Source of the DNA: Cordilura impudica | Lineage: Eukaryota; Arthropoda; Insecta; Diptera; Scathophagidae | Direction: 5' to 3' | Assembly: GCA_963682025.1 (NCBI GenBank) | Contig: OY821519.1 | Coordinates: 1,151,001-1,215,000 of the forward strand | Length of the DNA: 64,000 nt | In this document: piece after piece, positions 34,992 to 45,485 of the stretch | Layout of the letters: each line of letters begins with the position of its first letter | How positions within the stretch are numbered: the stretch's first letter is position 1 | Program-made: the position numbers and the translations under genes | Notes under the pieces: generated by a model | Told to the model about the DNA's origin: nothing | Database searches by the model: none | What the model saw: the letters and a program-made list of their open reading frames with translations, nothing else

Positions 34992-35658
34992 TTAGGGGGG
35001 GTCGATTTGTAGGGAGGCAAAAAAATCGCTCAAGTGACAAGGAAAATCATATTCTAGGGATCAAAATAAGAAAATTTGGCCAAGGAACCATACCTCTAAA
35101 ACGAATTCTGATGTCCCGCCTTTTGACCTGTCTGTCTGTCTGTCTCACTTTGACCCATTTAGAGTGCCCCTATCGAGTCCAAATGTATGATCGAGCCCCA
35201 CTAACTTTGGAGAGCCGACCCACACATGCCAGTGGCACACCCCCTGGATCCCCTGGGGGTTCCCCATACAAACATATAAAAAATCACCATTTTTTGTTTA
35301 GAATTGGGCTGACTATGTTTGATTTAATATTAAAATTAACACTCATACGTATACGTATCTTCTACTCTGCTAATAAATAAAAATCATAAATTACTTTTAG
35401 ATCACTCCGTGACTATGCGTGACTCTGCGTGACTACCCCAAAATTAATCTGTAGTCACAACAAGACTATGGGCCAAGTTTCAGATCAATTGCATAATGGG
35501 GAATGGGGTTGCCCCATGGCTGACAGACAGACAGGTCAAAAGTCGGGATATCAGAATTCGTTTTAGAGGTATGGTTCCTGGTGCAAAGTTTCTTATTTTG
35601 GTCCCTAGAATACGATTTGCCTTGTCACTTGGGCGATTTTCAAATCGATCCGCCCTAA
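34992..35658. mobile_element. Foldback/TIR element with ~145-bp inverted repeats
   Basis: The left arm (34992 to about 35140) and right arm (35519-35658) are inverted copies. They share TTAGGG at the tips, CTCAAGTGACAAGG, GGAACCATACCTCTAAAACG, AATTCTGAT and TTTTGACCTGTCTGTCTGTC. The middle contains CGTGACTATGCGTGACTCTG units, as in 21943-22320. No transposase is present, so this is a non-autonomous element. The target duplication is unclear. The frame 34907-35380 overlaps the left arm and is a shadow. Confidence 0.8.
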
Positions 35659-36144
35659 TATAAGTATGAACATAAACGTGTCTCGTTGGAATGACTCGGA
35701 CGATGCGTATTTAATGAGCTGTGTACCAAAAAAGAAAAGAAGAATTTATGCTCAAAAGTTTCAAAATGTTGAGAATATAAAAGGAAAAATATTTATATAT
35801 TTTGGTCCTGACGATGAAGGATTTTCAAATTATGTTTTTTTTTAATATCAAAAAAATATTGATATAGTTTTGAATTTATTATTTGTCCACTACTCGCGAG
35901 ATAAAAAAAAATAGTCGAAATTTACTTGCAAAATAGGTTGGTTACCAGAGGTCAAATTTATTGGAATAAAATTTTATAAATAGTTTTCCCTTAATAAGTT
36001 GTACACAGCCCAATTTTGGTAAAAATAATAGAGTTTTTTCGAAAAAATTCTCTCGATCCTGAACTAAAAGCACTTATATAGATTCGATAAGCTGCATGAT
36101 TTGAGAGTTATTACAACATGAAATTAAACAAAAAAAAAAAAAAG
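35659..36144. other. Gene-free stretch
   Basis: Nothing recognisable; poly-A runs near 36125-36142. Confidence 0.5.
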
Positions 36145-36490
36145 CGAGTAAAAAAATTATAGTCGGTGTAAGCTAATATCGAATATACGATAACCTATAC
36201 AATGCGCATAGAGACTCTATCTCTTAGTTCCAACTAATTGGATATAGAAAATAACAATACTTGAATGGCATTGCTATTATTTTTTTGGGCTTTGATTTGA
36301 AATAGTTCATATCGGATACTATATTTATATGGGACCTAGGTGGAAAAATGGACCGATCATGACCATATTTGGTAAGGTCACTTATTTTTTGCAAAAATAT
36401 ATTAAAAATAAATTTGAGAAAAATCATTTGTATGGGGATTAGGTCTGTAATGCATCGATTTTCAACAATTTCAATAGCATTCATGTCATA
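36145..36490 (-). mobile_element. DINE-1-like Helentron, copy 5 (truncated)
   Basis: The 3' half only: the tail and the first stem arm (ATTATAGTCGGTGTAAGC) are present, but the hairpin's second arm has decayed. Similarity ends near 36490 (CAATTTCAATAGCATTCATG), so the microsatellite and 5' end are missing. Confidence 0.8.
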
Positions 36491-36790
36491 TAAACTGACA
36501 ACAAACAATTGCCTCAACTGACATCTCGTAATTTTCTATTAATTAGGCTTGCATCTTACAAACTAACCAAAAATCCGGCTGTGAAACAAAAACAAGTTAC
36601 CAACATGTTGGACATTTCATTTTTAATGTCAAATGTTGCCAGGGTTGTAAATGACAAGATATCAAAACCCGTTTTCATACAACTGACACTAATTGACAAA
36701 TATTGACCTTGAAAATGACATAGTGAAAACCAGGCATTAGAAGGAATAAGCCCAATTTCTTTTCGTTCTGATAAAAAAATAGAATTATTA

Positions 36791-36925
36791 CACTCAAACC
36801 TGTTTTTGTGTGATTCGGTTTGTGCGGTTTTTTTTTGTGCGGTATACCTATGTAATTTGTAAATTTTCAAATCGCACAAATTTGAAATCGCAGAAAGAGA
36901 GACCGCACAAAAACAGGTTTGAGAG
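36791..36925. mobile_element. 135-bp MITE with TA target duplication
   Basis: Inverted termini CACTCAAACCTGTTTTTGTG and (minus strand) CTCTCAAACCTGTTTTTGTG, with one mismatch, each continue into TGCGGT-type sequence. It is flanked by TA at 36789-36790 and 36926-36927. The TA duplication and terminal sequence fit a Tc1/mariner or pogo-derived MITE. Confidence 0.8.
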
Positions 36926-37085
36926 TATTACGATTAATTAACACGAAACGTCACCAAAGCTACAGCTACCATTCAATTCATAGATTTGTGTTTTTCTTTG
37001 GTTCGCATGCAATAAGAAAAAACTGTCACACAAAAAATAACACAGTGAAAAGAAACGCAAATAGTTTAAATAAAAAAAAAAAAAA

Positions 37086-37805
37086 AACAAGTAAGAAAAT
37101 TATAGTCGGTCTAGACCGACCATATGATACCCTATACCATGGTTTAGAGACCCTATATCTTCGGTCAAACTAATTCGATATGGAAAATAAGAATAAACCA
37201 AATTTGAGTGGCATTGTTATTATTTTTATTAGTTCGAAAAATGGACCGATCTTGACCAAATCTGGCAAAGTCACTTATGTGTTGAAAAAATATGTACGCA
37301 CCAAATTTGAGAAAAATCTGTGGAATATTTTTGTTTTTTGATATATGGGACCTATGACTAAGAATTGTCCTATAGGGATTATTTTTGGACTACTGATTAA
37401 TGGATATAATAAACACATACAAACCTAATTTGACTGAGATATATATTATAATTTGGATCTTATGGCACTTCATGTCAGTTTCATAGGGGTCATTTGTATG
37501 GGGGCTAGGTCTGAACATGGACCGAATTTCACGAATTTCAACAGCATTCATCCTATGGCCGATGAAAGCTTATATGCAAAATTTCATTTAAATATATTCA
37601 TATTTGCGACCTGTAGTTTGATTACAAGCTTTACATGGACACACAGACGGACGAACGGACGGACGGACATTGCTAATTCGACTCAAAAAGTGATTCTGAG
37701 TCGATCGGTATAATAAAAGATGGGTTTAGGTCAAATATTTTTGGTAGTTACAAACAGCAGCACAAAGTCATTATACCCAAACCACATAGTGGTATAGGGT
37801 ATAAA
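37086..37805 (-). mobile_element. DINE-1-like Helentron, copy 6
   Basis: Minus-strand copy with CAAGTAAGAAAATTATAGTC at its 3' end, the hairpin (one mismatch, GACCGACCATA), GGACGAACGGACGGACGGAC at about 37648, and a TATACCC end near 37800. It is internally shortened relative to copy 1. Confidence 0.9.
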
Positions 37806-37959
37806 AATTAACGGTACTTTAATATCAGCGCGACAGAATAACGGAGAGAAAACAATAATAGAGTATTTTCAGTAGTAAGGTTCTTATCAATTGATCACAG
37901 TTTCATTATTTATTTGTATTTTAAATGCGTTAACAAAAGTTGAATTCTGTTAGTCAATT

Positions 37960-40900
37960 TTTGTATAAGGCTTATTTAATTGGAAAACTAACCACCGAAT
38001 CACGGGCACAAAAGTTCCTTCAAACCGACAAGTTCTTGCAGTTTTATTTTATAATATTCGCCAAGGGAAATTAACTAAACAAGAAAGTGCTAATATAACT
38101 ATAAAAGAGTGCATGATTTGCTGGGGAAAAGCCAGAATGCTTACTAAGATTTCACGAAATACTGCGGAAAAATTGGTTAAATTACACGGAGTTTGGCAAA
38201 ATTTGCACAAAAAAAAAAAAAATTCGAAGTAGACCACTCAAGTGATCGAAGGTAAAGAATATTTATTTGTCCATACCTTGGACAATCTCTTCGACATAGC
38301 GCACGATGTTGCTTTATAATTAAAATCGATGAAGACAAAATGTTTTTGCAACGACAGCGACAACTTTGTAGACCGTGATCTTTGATAGGAGTGTATCACA
38401 ATCTATGACGAGAAGAAAGAACAAAATTAAGGTTATCGGCAGAAAGAAAGAGGGAGCTAAAGAAAAATAAAACAATCACCATTTCACCAAATTCTAGTTT
38501 CTCATCTGATTCATCATCCATCAATTCCGTTGAAAATCCTCAAGATCACAGTCCACTGTCCATGGAAGAAAACTTAATGCCTTTGCAAAAAAAGGGGGAA
38601 AATAACTTTTTCCCCGAAACTTGTGGTTGTCCTCGACAGATGCCAATTGAGCACTTGGACATAATGTGGACGAATACATAATGAATAAATCTTCCATGCA
38701 AAGTATAAGAACACAGATGAGAAAAGAACATGCAGAAAATATTAAAGCTGATTTTAAAAATCATATTCCTGAAATGGTCATTATTCATTGGGATGGTAAG
38801 TTATTGTCTGAAACAAATCCACAAAATGTTAAAGAAGAACGACTTCCAATTGTGATCACGTAAGAAAATGAGGTAAAACTTATTGCAGTTCCTAAATTAA
38901 GGAGGTCCATAACAAACCGGAATAATTCAATCAAAATTATTTTTTGAAAAACCGAATAAATTTAATTAAAGTCAATATGATGTATCTGTGGTTTTCTGGA
39001 ATAACCACGTATGTCCATTTTTGTCAGTTTTGAGTTAATGATGCCAAATATATGAATTTTTAACGCTTTTTACATGTGTTCATTTTTTTTTTTTTAATGT
39101 TGACCATTTCTGAGTTTTTTCTTTAAATAACGACGTAACTTAAATGTTTATTAAATAAATTTGCAGCACTAACGACGTATGCCAACCTACGTATGATCGC
39201 TGACAAATTATTTTCTCAGAAAACGACACCAGCGACATACGTTGTTATTAATGAAAAAAAAAAAAAAAATCCAAAATAATTTTCGATTAGTTTTCAGTGT
39301 ATAACCACTTATAAAAACTTGTGTGTTTATTTCTGTTATTTTTTGTCTTTATTATTCTTGATACGTTGTTATATTCTCATTCAAAGTCTCATTAACTTTT
39401 TGTCGACGAACAAAAAAATCCATTTTTCAAGACACAACAACTTATGTCTACATGGTGGTAGTTTTCTTTTTCAAAGAAAACGACGTTTGTCGAGTAATTA
39501 CATAATTTACATATTGTTTTTCGTCCTTCTCTAGGATCTATTCCTCTGAAGATTTTTGATTCAAAATTTAATGTTAAATAAAATGTTCTAAAAACTTTAT
39601 ATCGAGCCCAAAATTTCAAATATAACGTTTTTTGGCTCCACTGATCATTTTGATTTTATGACATACGCGGTTATTCTAGAAAACCACAGATATATGGGAA
39701 TTGTTTCATTTTGTTCTAAATCATAATTTTTGGTATTGAATTACAGTAAAATTATTGACTCTTGCTACGTTTTATAAAAATGGACACATATATTTCAATA
39801 TGTCGAAATGGATTTAGTCAAAAAACTAAAAACTTAAAAAGTGGAATTATTGCGTTTTGTTATGGACCTCCTCAATTAGATCACGCAAGTGGAAAATAGC
39901 AGGCTGTAGTTGTTTTAAATGCAATAAATGACTGGCAACTTTCCGATAAAGTTTAAATTATGTACTGTGACCCACATTTTCCAACAGGTCGCTCTATGGT
40001 GCATGTGCGCCACTAGAAAGGGAACTACTTTTATTTGGGTGCAGGCATCATGTGTACGAGTTGGTGTTGAAAACAGTGTTTGAAACCAAAATACCTCAAG
40101 TTACGGTTAGCGCTGATGTACCGCTCTTTAAAAAGTTGAAAAACAACTGGAACAATATTAACTATAACAATATTCAAAATGATACTTCCATTGTAAGCCA
40201 GCATTTTCAACCATTGACAGCTTGATTAGCTTTTATTTTTCTGAACTCGAAAAAACAATTGTCAGAGGTAATTACCGCGAATTTATCGAACTCTCGATAT
40301 TATTTTTGAACGGAAATGATAACAACCAAGGTGTCCTGGGGCTATGCATCAAGCTCGATGCATGACTGGAGCTATTTATGAGAGAAAAATGTTCTTATTT
40401 CGCGATCAGCAAAATTTAACCAGAAAAGAGAGTGAAGGTTTGCAGGAAGTTGCTCTATTCATTGTAACAACTTACGTTAAACCATGGATGCAATTCAATT
40501 TGTCTGTAAGAGCTATGAATGTGTGAACCATTAATAGCAGAAGCTGTTCTAAACAAATTTTGTCAAGAACTATATTATTTAACTGAAGAAGTTGTCATTT
40601 TATCCCTTTTTGATGATATGGTGATATTGAGATAAAAAAGAATATTGTGGCTGGATTAACAAAAAAAAAGCAAATTTGGAAATGTGATATGTTCCATCGA
40701 AAGAGGAAATGCCTTGCTCATTATTTGGTTAGTATTTTCTAAGTATAATTATTTATAATTATTAATTACTTTACAAGATGTTCCTTTCCTTTTCCATTTT
40801 GTACAGATAAAGATCTATATGACTTTGTTTCAATAAAAAGCAAATATATGTTTTGTCGTTTGAAAATAAACACTGATTTTCTCACCGAAGACCCATCAAC

Positions 40901-41125
40901 TTGGGAGACAGTGCATCCTTTTTAAAAGCTAAATCAAAAGTTATTCACTTGAAAGCAGTTAAGGAGCTGCAAGACTTGTTAATCTCACGCAACAATTCCA
41001 TGCACTTCTGACAGTGCAAAAAGAACAAAAGCAATATATATTGCAATGTGCTGAAGAGCACAGAAAAATATATCCAAATTGTACAAAAATTACTTTGAAA
41101 AGAAAATATACTGCAACTGCTAAAT
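37960..41125 (+). pseudogene. Decayed transposon-type gene (WDGK / GCRHHxYE / GAMHxARxM family)
   Basis: Collinear but frame-broken segments of one protein family. An N-terminal part is at about 38020-38220 (ECMICWGKARMLTK; EKLVKLHGVWQNLHK). HWDGKLL and ERLPIVIT follow (38788-38863), then INDWQLSDKV (about 39930), ERELLLFGCRHHVYELVLKT (about 40010-40075), REFIELSILFLNG (about 40280) and GAMHQARCMTGAIY with FRDQQNLTRKESEGLQEVAL (40340-40470). The C-terminal part reaches EVVILSLFDD (about 40610). From memory these belong to a multicopy arthropod family of uncharacterised, probably transposon-encoded proteins. The gene has many stops and frameshifts and is split by an inverted-repeat element (38899-39876). 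Its own terminal repeats were not found. Confidence 0.65.
38899..39876. mobile_element. Non-autonomous inverted-repeat element inside the pseudogene
   Basis: Termini AGGAGGTCCATAACAAA (left) and GAGGAGGTCCATAACAAAAC (right, minus strand) are inverted. A second inverted block follows internally (TATCTGTGGTTTTCTGGAAT at about 38988; its partner at about 39655-39695). Removing the element rejoins the host reading at AVPKL...DHASGK. AATTA is found on both sides, so a short duplication is likely; TA is possible. No protein is encoded. Confidence 0.7.
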
Positions 41126-41494
41126 GATAATAATATTGCATATTTATTTCTTATTTTCTTTTTTTACCATAAAAATTAACGAAACAAAAATTTTCAAGTC
41201 CAAGCACCATGAATAACGCATATTTAACTCTTTAAGGCTCCGTCGCTTAGTTAAGGCATAGTAATAGGGGCGTAAAATTACACATGAGTTATATTCAAGT
41301 CAAATGGAAAAAAATTGGCGGGTACCGTTTCAATATTTCCTACATTGAATCTTAAGGGACACTCTAATGAATATGAATTTTGACCATAAGAACATTAATA
41401 ATGTATGTGGGATTAGAGATAATTGCATAAGGAATCACAGAAAATTTGTACTAAGTATGTACATTTTTTTTTTGCTGTTATTTTTTCTGAAACC

Positions 41495-41569
41495 CGACTT
41501 ACGACTTAATTTACTTATGACTAATGTCCAGGAACCTATCTCGGTTGTAAGTCGAGGACTACCGGTATA
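41495..41569 (-). repeat. Solitary pogo/Tigger-like terminal repeat
   Basis: On the minus strand the sequence starts CGGTAGTCCTCGACTTACAA and then has GGTTCCTGGAC and GTCGTAAGTCGGG, a style typical of Tigger termini, next to a TA. No matching opposite end was found in the window. Confidence 0.4.
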
Positions 41570-43559
41570 GATCAATTTCCTATACACTGTTTTAAGAGCA
41601 TTTTTTATAGGGGCCAATATTTGCTCCACTACTAATGTAGATTTTTTTTCAGATCTCATTTTTATTATTCATTGCTCTTAGCACAGTTGTGTGGTTCTTA
41701 CCTACATAAGTATACACATATTTTTACAATATAATTTATGTACATGGTCAGGTCGGTTTGCTTTATTTTCCTCCCAACCGTAGAATATTGACAATCAAGT
41801 GTCATTCATTCACTGCTCATTACTTTAATAGCCTTATTTTTTGTCGTTCAACGACGTAGGCAATTCGAAACAAACACATAAACAAACAGACAAACATACA
41901 GGGAAACAATCATAAAGAAAAAAAAATACTGTTGATGCGTATCCGGTAATGGCACTTAAGACTATTTGACTGAAATGATACTTTTCCTTAAGTTGTCGAT
42001 GTTGTTGCTGTTGTTGTTTCTGTAGCCGTTGCCGTAAGTGGTGTTTTGATAATGACTTTGTTAGCTTGGCAGTGAACTTTTTTTTTTCGACTTGTTGCCT
42101 TAAACATCAGTGTGTACGATGGCGATAGTGAATACATTTGGTCAGAATGTTAAATCTGACGATGCAGTAATTTACGCAAATTCCATTTTATCTTTGACGA
42201 GATGGAGATTGCCTATTAGTAGAAGTTAATGTCAAATGATGCTGACTCGACAAGAATGTTTAAGCTTCCAGAAAAAAATATTAAACAAGTTTAGATAAAC
42301 ATAAAATCAGGTGGAAAGGGCATTAGCACTTTCTGTGAGCGAACAAATGAACAAATCAAATAAAAGCAGATGTAATAATATAAAAGTTGTTTTAAGATTT
42401 TGTGATGAGTTTACCAAATAACAGGTGAATCAGTTTTCATATGCCGTAATAAGTGTAAAAATTAAATCAATTAAAATATTCTTTATAACAAATCGAAATA
42501 TGGAATCGGATTTTCATAACTATAAAGTCTGCCTATCTGTCAATTCGATGTGAGTTATGTAGTTACATCAAATTGTGAAAAAGTTGTTATGAGAACGTTT
42601 AAGTCATTTGCAGGACGTGACATTTATGTGTTGACAAATGACAATTATAAATCCGATCTAAGAAATTACCAAGTTTTGATTCACTAAAATGAAAATTTTT
42701 GTTTTCTTTCGAAAATTGTTTTTTGTATATAAAATGTCGTTGATGGCGCTACTAGATTCGACTAATGCTACAGTTATATTTTGTTCTTACTTGACATACT
42801 TTCTAAATAAACACTGTCCTTGATAATGAACAGTAAAGTACCAGAGACAACCAGGAAACCAATAAACGCTTTATAAATAAACCTTTTTCCAATACATTGA
42901 ACTTGCAACTTCACGAAGAGTTCAAATCTACTGCGGAAACATGTGAGCGTAGGAAGATAAAAAAGATACACTTAATAAAGCCACCGAAACAAATAAAGAG
43001 TAGAGACAATTTATTACAGACAACATTTTTTTTTCTTCTGTACACACAAACACATAATTGCAATGCACGAACACATTTCAAATGATCAATGTCTTAACAT
43101 AAAAAAAAGTTTTCTGACCTTAATACCGGATCGAATGATTTGTATGGTTTCTGAGTTCAATTTTGTGGATAACAAACAACCAATAGTTAGGACAGTCACA
43201 TCTGTAGACAATTTATTGTTTATCTGCTTTTGTTGTTGTTGTTGTTGTGGATGCTTTAGAGTCTAAGGTTTAGACCAACACATTGTCAAACTGAAATTGT
43301 CATATGTAATCTCACCAGTTGCACTATAAAGAAGTAAACATCAATATGGCTGCAGTTTTTTTTGGAAAATAACTTTAAATTTTTGGAAAAAAATGTTAGA
43401 TTGCCAATTGGTTTCTTGTGATGAGTTAGTATTAGCTAAAGAATTTTTTCTATAGAGTCACTATCATTTTGTAGAATTACAAGCCTGGGGTAGTACTATT
43501 TGATTTTATTCCACGACTATTCTAAATATATATGCTAACAGTTTAGTTCTGATGACAAT
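41570..43559. other. Gene-free stretch with microsatellites
   Basis: It contains TTGTTGCTGTTGTTGTTTC (about 42003) and a TTG run (43228-43247). No gene or mobile element was recognised. Confidence 0.55.
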
Positions 43560-44350
43560 ATTTAATAATAACGGTTCAATCCGGATTGAATCGACCATGA
43601 GGTCGTGAGGTTTGCAGCGATTAAGCCTTCGTGATAGATCCGAAGTATTAAGCAACTCGGGAATTTCATTACTGGGATGACTCAATAGCCTTAGTCTATG
43701 AGCCTGTGGTGCTTATTTTGGTACGGTATTTCTAACGTACCATGCTCCTTAAAATTTAATTTTGGAATTTTTGTATTTGTTCTGTGATCGAATTTTTTTC
43801 AGTTCCTCAGACTTGGATTCCAGACTGATATCGTCAGCTGCTTGTACAGCATAATTTGGGTTTGGAGTTTCTACCTATAAGCCAACTCATTATTCTATAT
43901 TTTAGTTCTAATTCATCTTTTTTTTTTTTTTGACGTGTTCCATCCAATGAAGTTTTGCTGAGCTTACACATGGAACATGTATGTTGTCAATAACAAGTGG
44001 TAAGTAATTTGTTTGCTTGTTTGTGAAGTTAATGTGTGATGATTTGGAGCCATTCAATTTAATGTTACATATTTCTGTCCACACTTGACCCTCATCTAAA
44101 GCTATCTGTAGATGTTGGCTTGTAACCAAATTGTGCCATGTCGTTGATAATATGACAGTTTCATCAGCGAAAGTACCGACCACACAAAAACAATTTTTTT
44201 TAACATATTAAAGCTACATAAAAGGTACAAAATAGGGCCTAAAATACTGCCCTTGGTACACCCGATCTGCTAGGATGAAGATTGGTATATTCATAGTGTT
44301 TTAGCAATAACATATTTGCTTGTAAATAAGTCCATCTTACTATATACCAT
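43560..44350 (-). pseudogene. Jockey-type LINE ORF2 fragment
   Basis: Minus-strand reverse-transcriptase remnant. KGSILGPILYLL (about 44240) is followed by GTFADETVILS (about 44170), which is the FADD catalytic block with the second Asp changed to Glu. Next come LDEGQVWTEICNIKLNGSKS and VSSAKLHWMEHVK, then ITEIQKFQNKILR-type sequence (about 43770), and RLNRCKPHDLM near the end (about 43620). Several frameshifts and stops are present. The 5' part is absent. Confidence 0.75.
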
Positions 44351-44589
44351 CAAATCTGACAATATGGTTGAACATAACTCTTTCCTTCCTAAAGAGATTT
44401 CTATCGAACGGGTAATTCTATGTATTTGTTTCTCACAAAATCGGAATTGTTGACAAGGTATCAGACCCTTATTAAATACTACAAACTTTAATTTATATTG
44501 TTTACTAACATTTTTAAATTTAGTTTTAATGATGGTATTCGCTTATTAAAACTTTACGGTATTGTAAAGCTTTGATTATGTAATTTACC

Positions 44590-45140
44590 AGAGTTTGCCA
44601 ATTAAAAAGATCTCCATCTCATATTTTAACTAAATGGAAGGCGAGATTTTGCGAACTGAAATAGTGTGCGTTTTAAGTACCTTAAATTTAAATTCAATGT
44701 GTACAAATGGCTATCTTCCAAATCTGATTCCAGCATAACTGCGTTATTAAGGGTTGAGTTGGGTAATTTCAGTATTCTTTTCAGAAAATATCTTTGCAAT
44801 CTATCAACTTCTTCAAAGTGACTAAAGCCCCCAACCTGTGCTCCATATGTTTGAATGGCTCGACTTACTGCTCTAAATACATGATATTTTGTTTTCATTA
44901 TGATGAAGTTTTTATTTAAAAACGAATTCTAATGCTACTTTTTGCTCTACTATTTCTATTTTTAACGTGTTTGGTGAACATCATTTTTGAAGTTAAAATT
45001 ACCCCCAGGTAGTTGAATTCATTTAGTATTTCTATTTCTTCACCTTTAAAATGTCATTCTTCACTTCTAGCTAATCTTCCTCCATTTCTATATATGGCAT
45101 TTGTCTTAATGGTCATATATACTCAAAATCTTTAGTTACA
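44590..45140 (-). pseudogene. Second LINE ORF2 fragment (same type as 17225-18643)
   Basis: Minus-strand segments in order: GGRLARSEE, GEEIEILNEFNYLGVILTSK (about 45050-44990), SRAIQTYGAQVGGF (about 44850) and LQRYFLKRILKLPNSTLNNA (about 44790-44730). This is the region after the reverse-transcriptase palm, and NEFNYLGVIL corresponds to NSYKYLGIDF in the LINE at 18.2 kb. It lies upstream of the RT block at 43560-44350 on the same strand. The domain order is therefore wrong for one LINE, and these are two separate insertions. Confidence 0.7.
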
Positions 45141-45485
45141 GAATTCCGAAAGGGAAGATAAATATTATTAGGAAGATCAGTAGGAGGAAGAATTGAGCTT
45201 TTGTTGAACTCCTCTATCTGACCCGCCCTTTAAACATAACCTAGAATACCATCTGATCGTAGCTTATTCCACATTTGTGAATTGGAGCATTCTTCTTCTC
45301 ACACGGCTTATAACCGATTTAACTTTATTCCGGTGTTTACCGTAAATTTTGTGATTTTCGCCAGACCTAGATTCGCAGTACGCTCGCCATGCATTATTTG
45401 CCGAAAATAGAGAAAAATATTTACTCGTGAGTGTTCACATTAGGAAAATATTTGTTTGCAGGTAAATAATTTTGTTTGCCGAAAA
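45141..45485. other. Gene-free stretch
   Basis: Weak minus-strand frame fragments but no recognised family; possibly the upstream part of the LINE fragment at 44590-45140. Confidence 0.4.

Noticed and set aside
43560..45140. One LINE with both RT and downstream domains
   Set aside because: On the minus strand the post-RT segment comes before the RT segment. The order is wrong for a single element, so two insertions were called.
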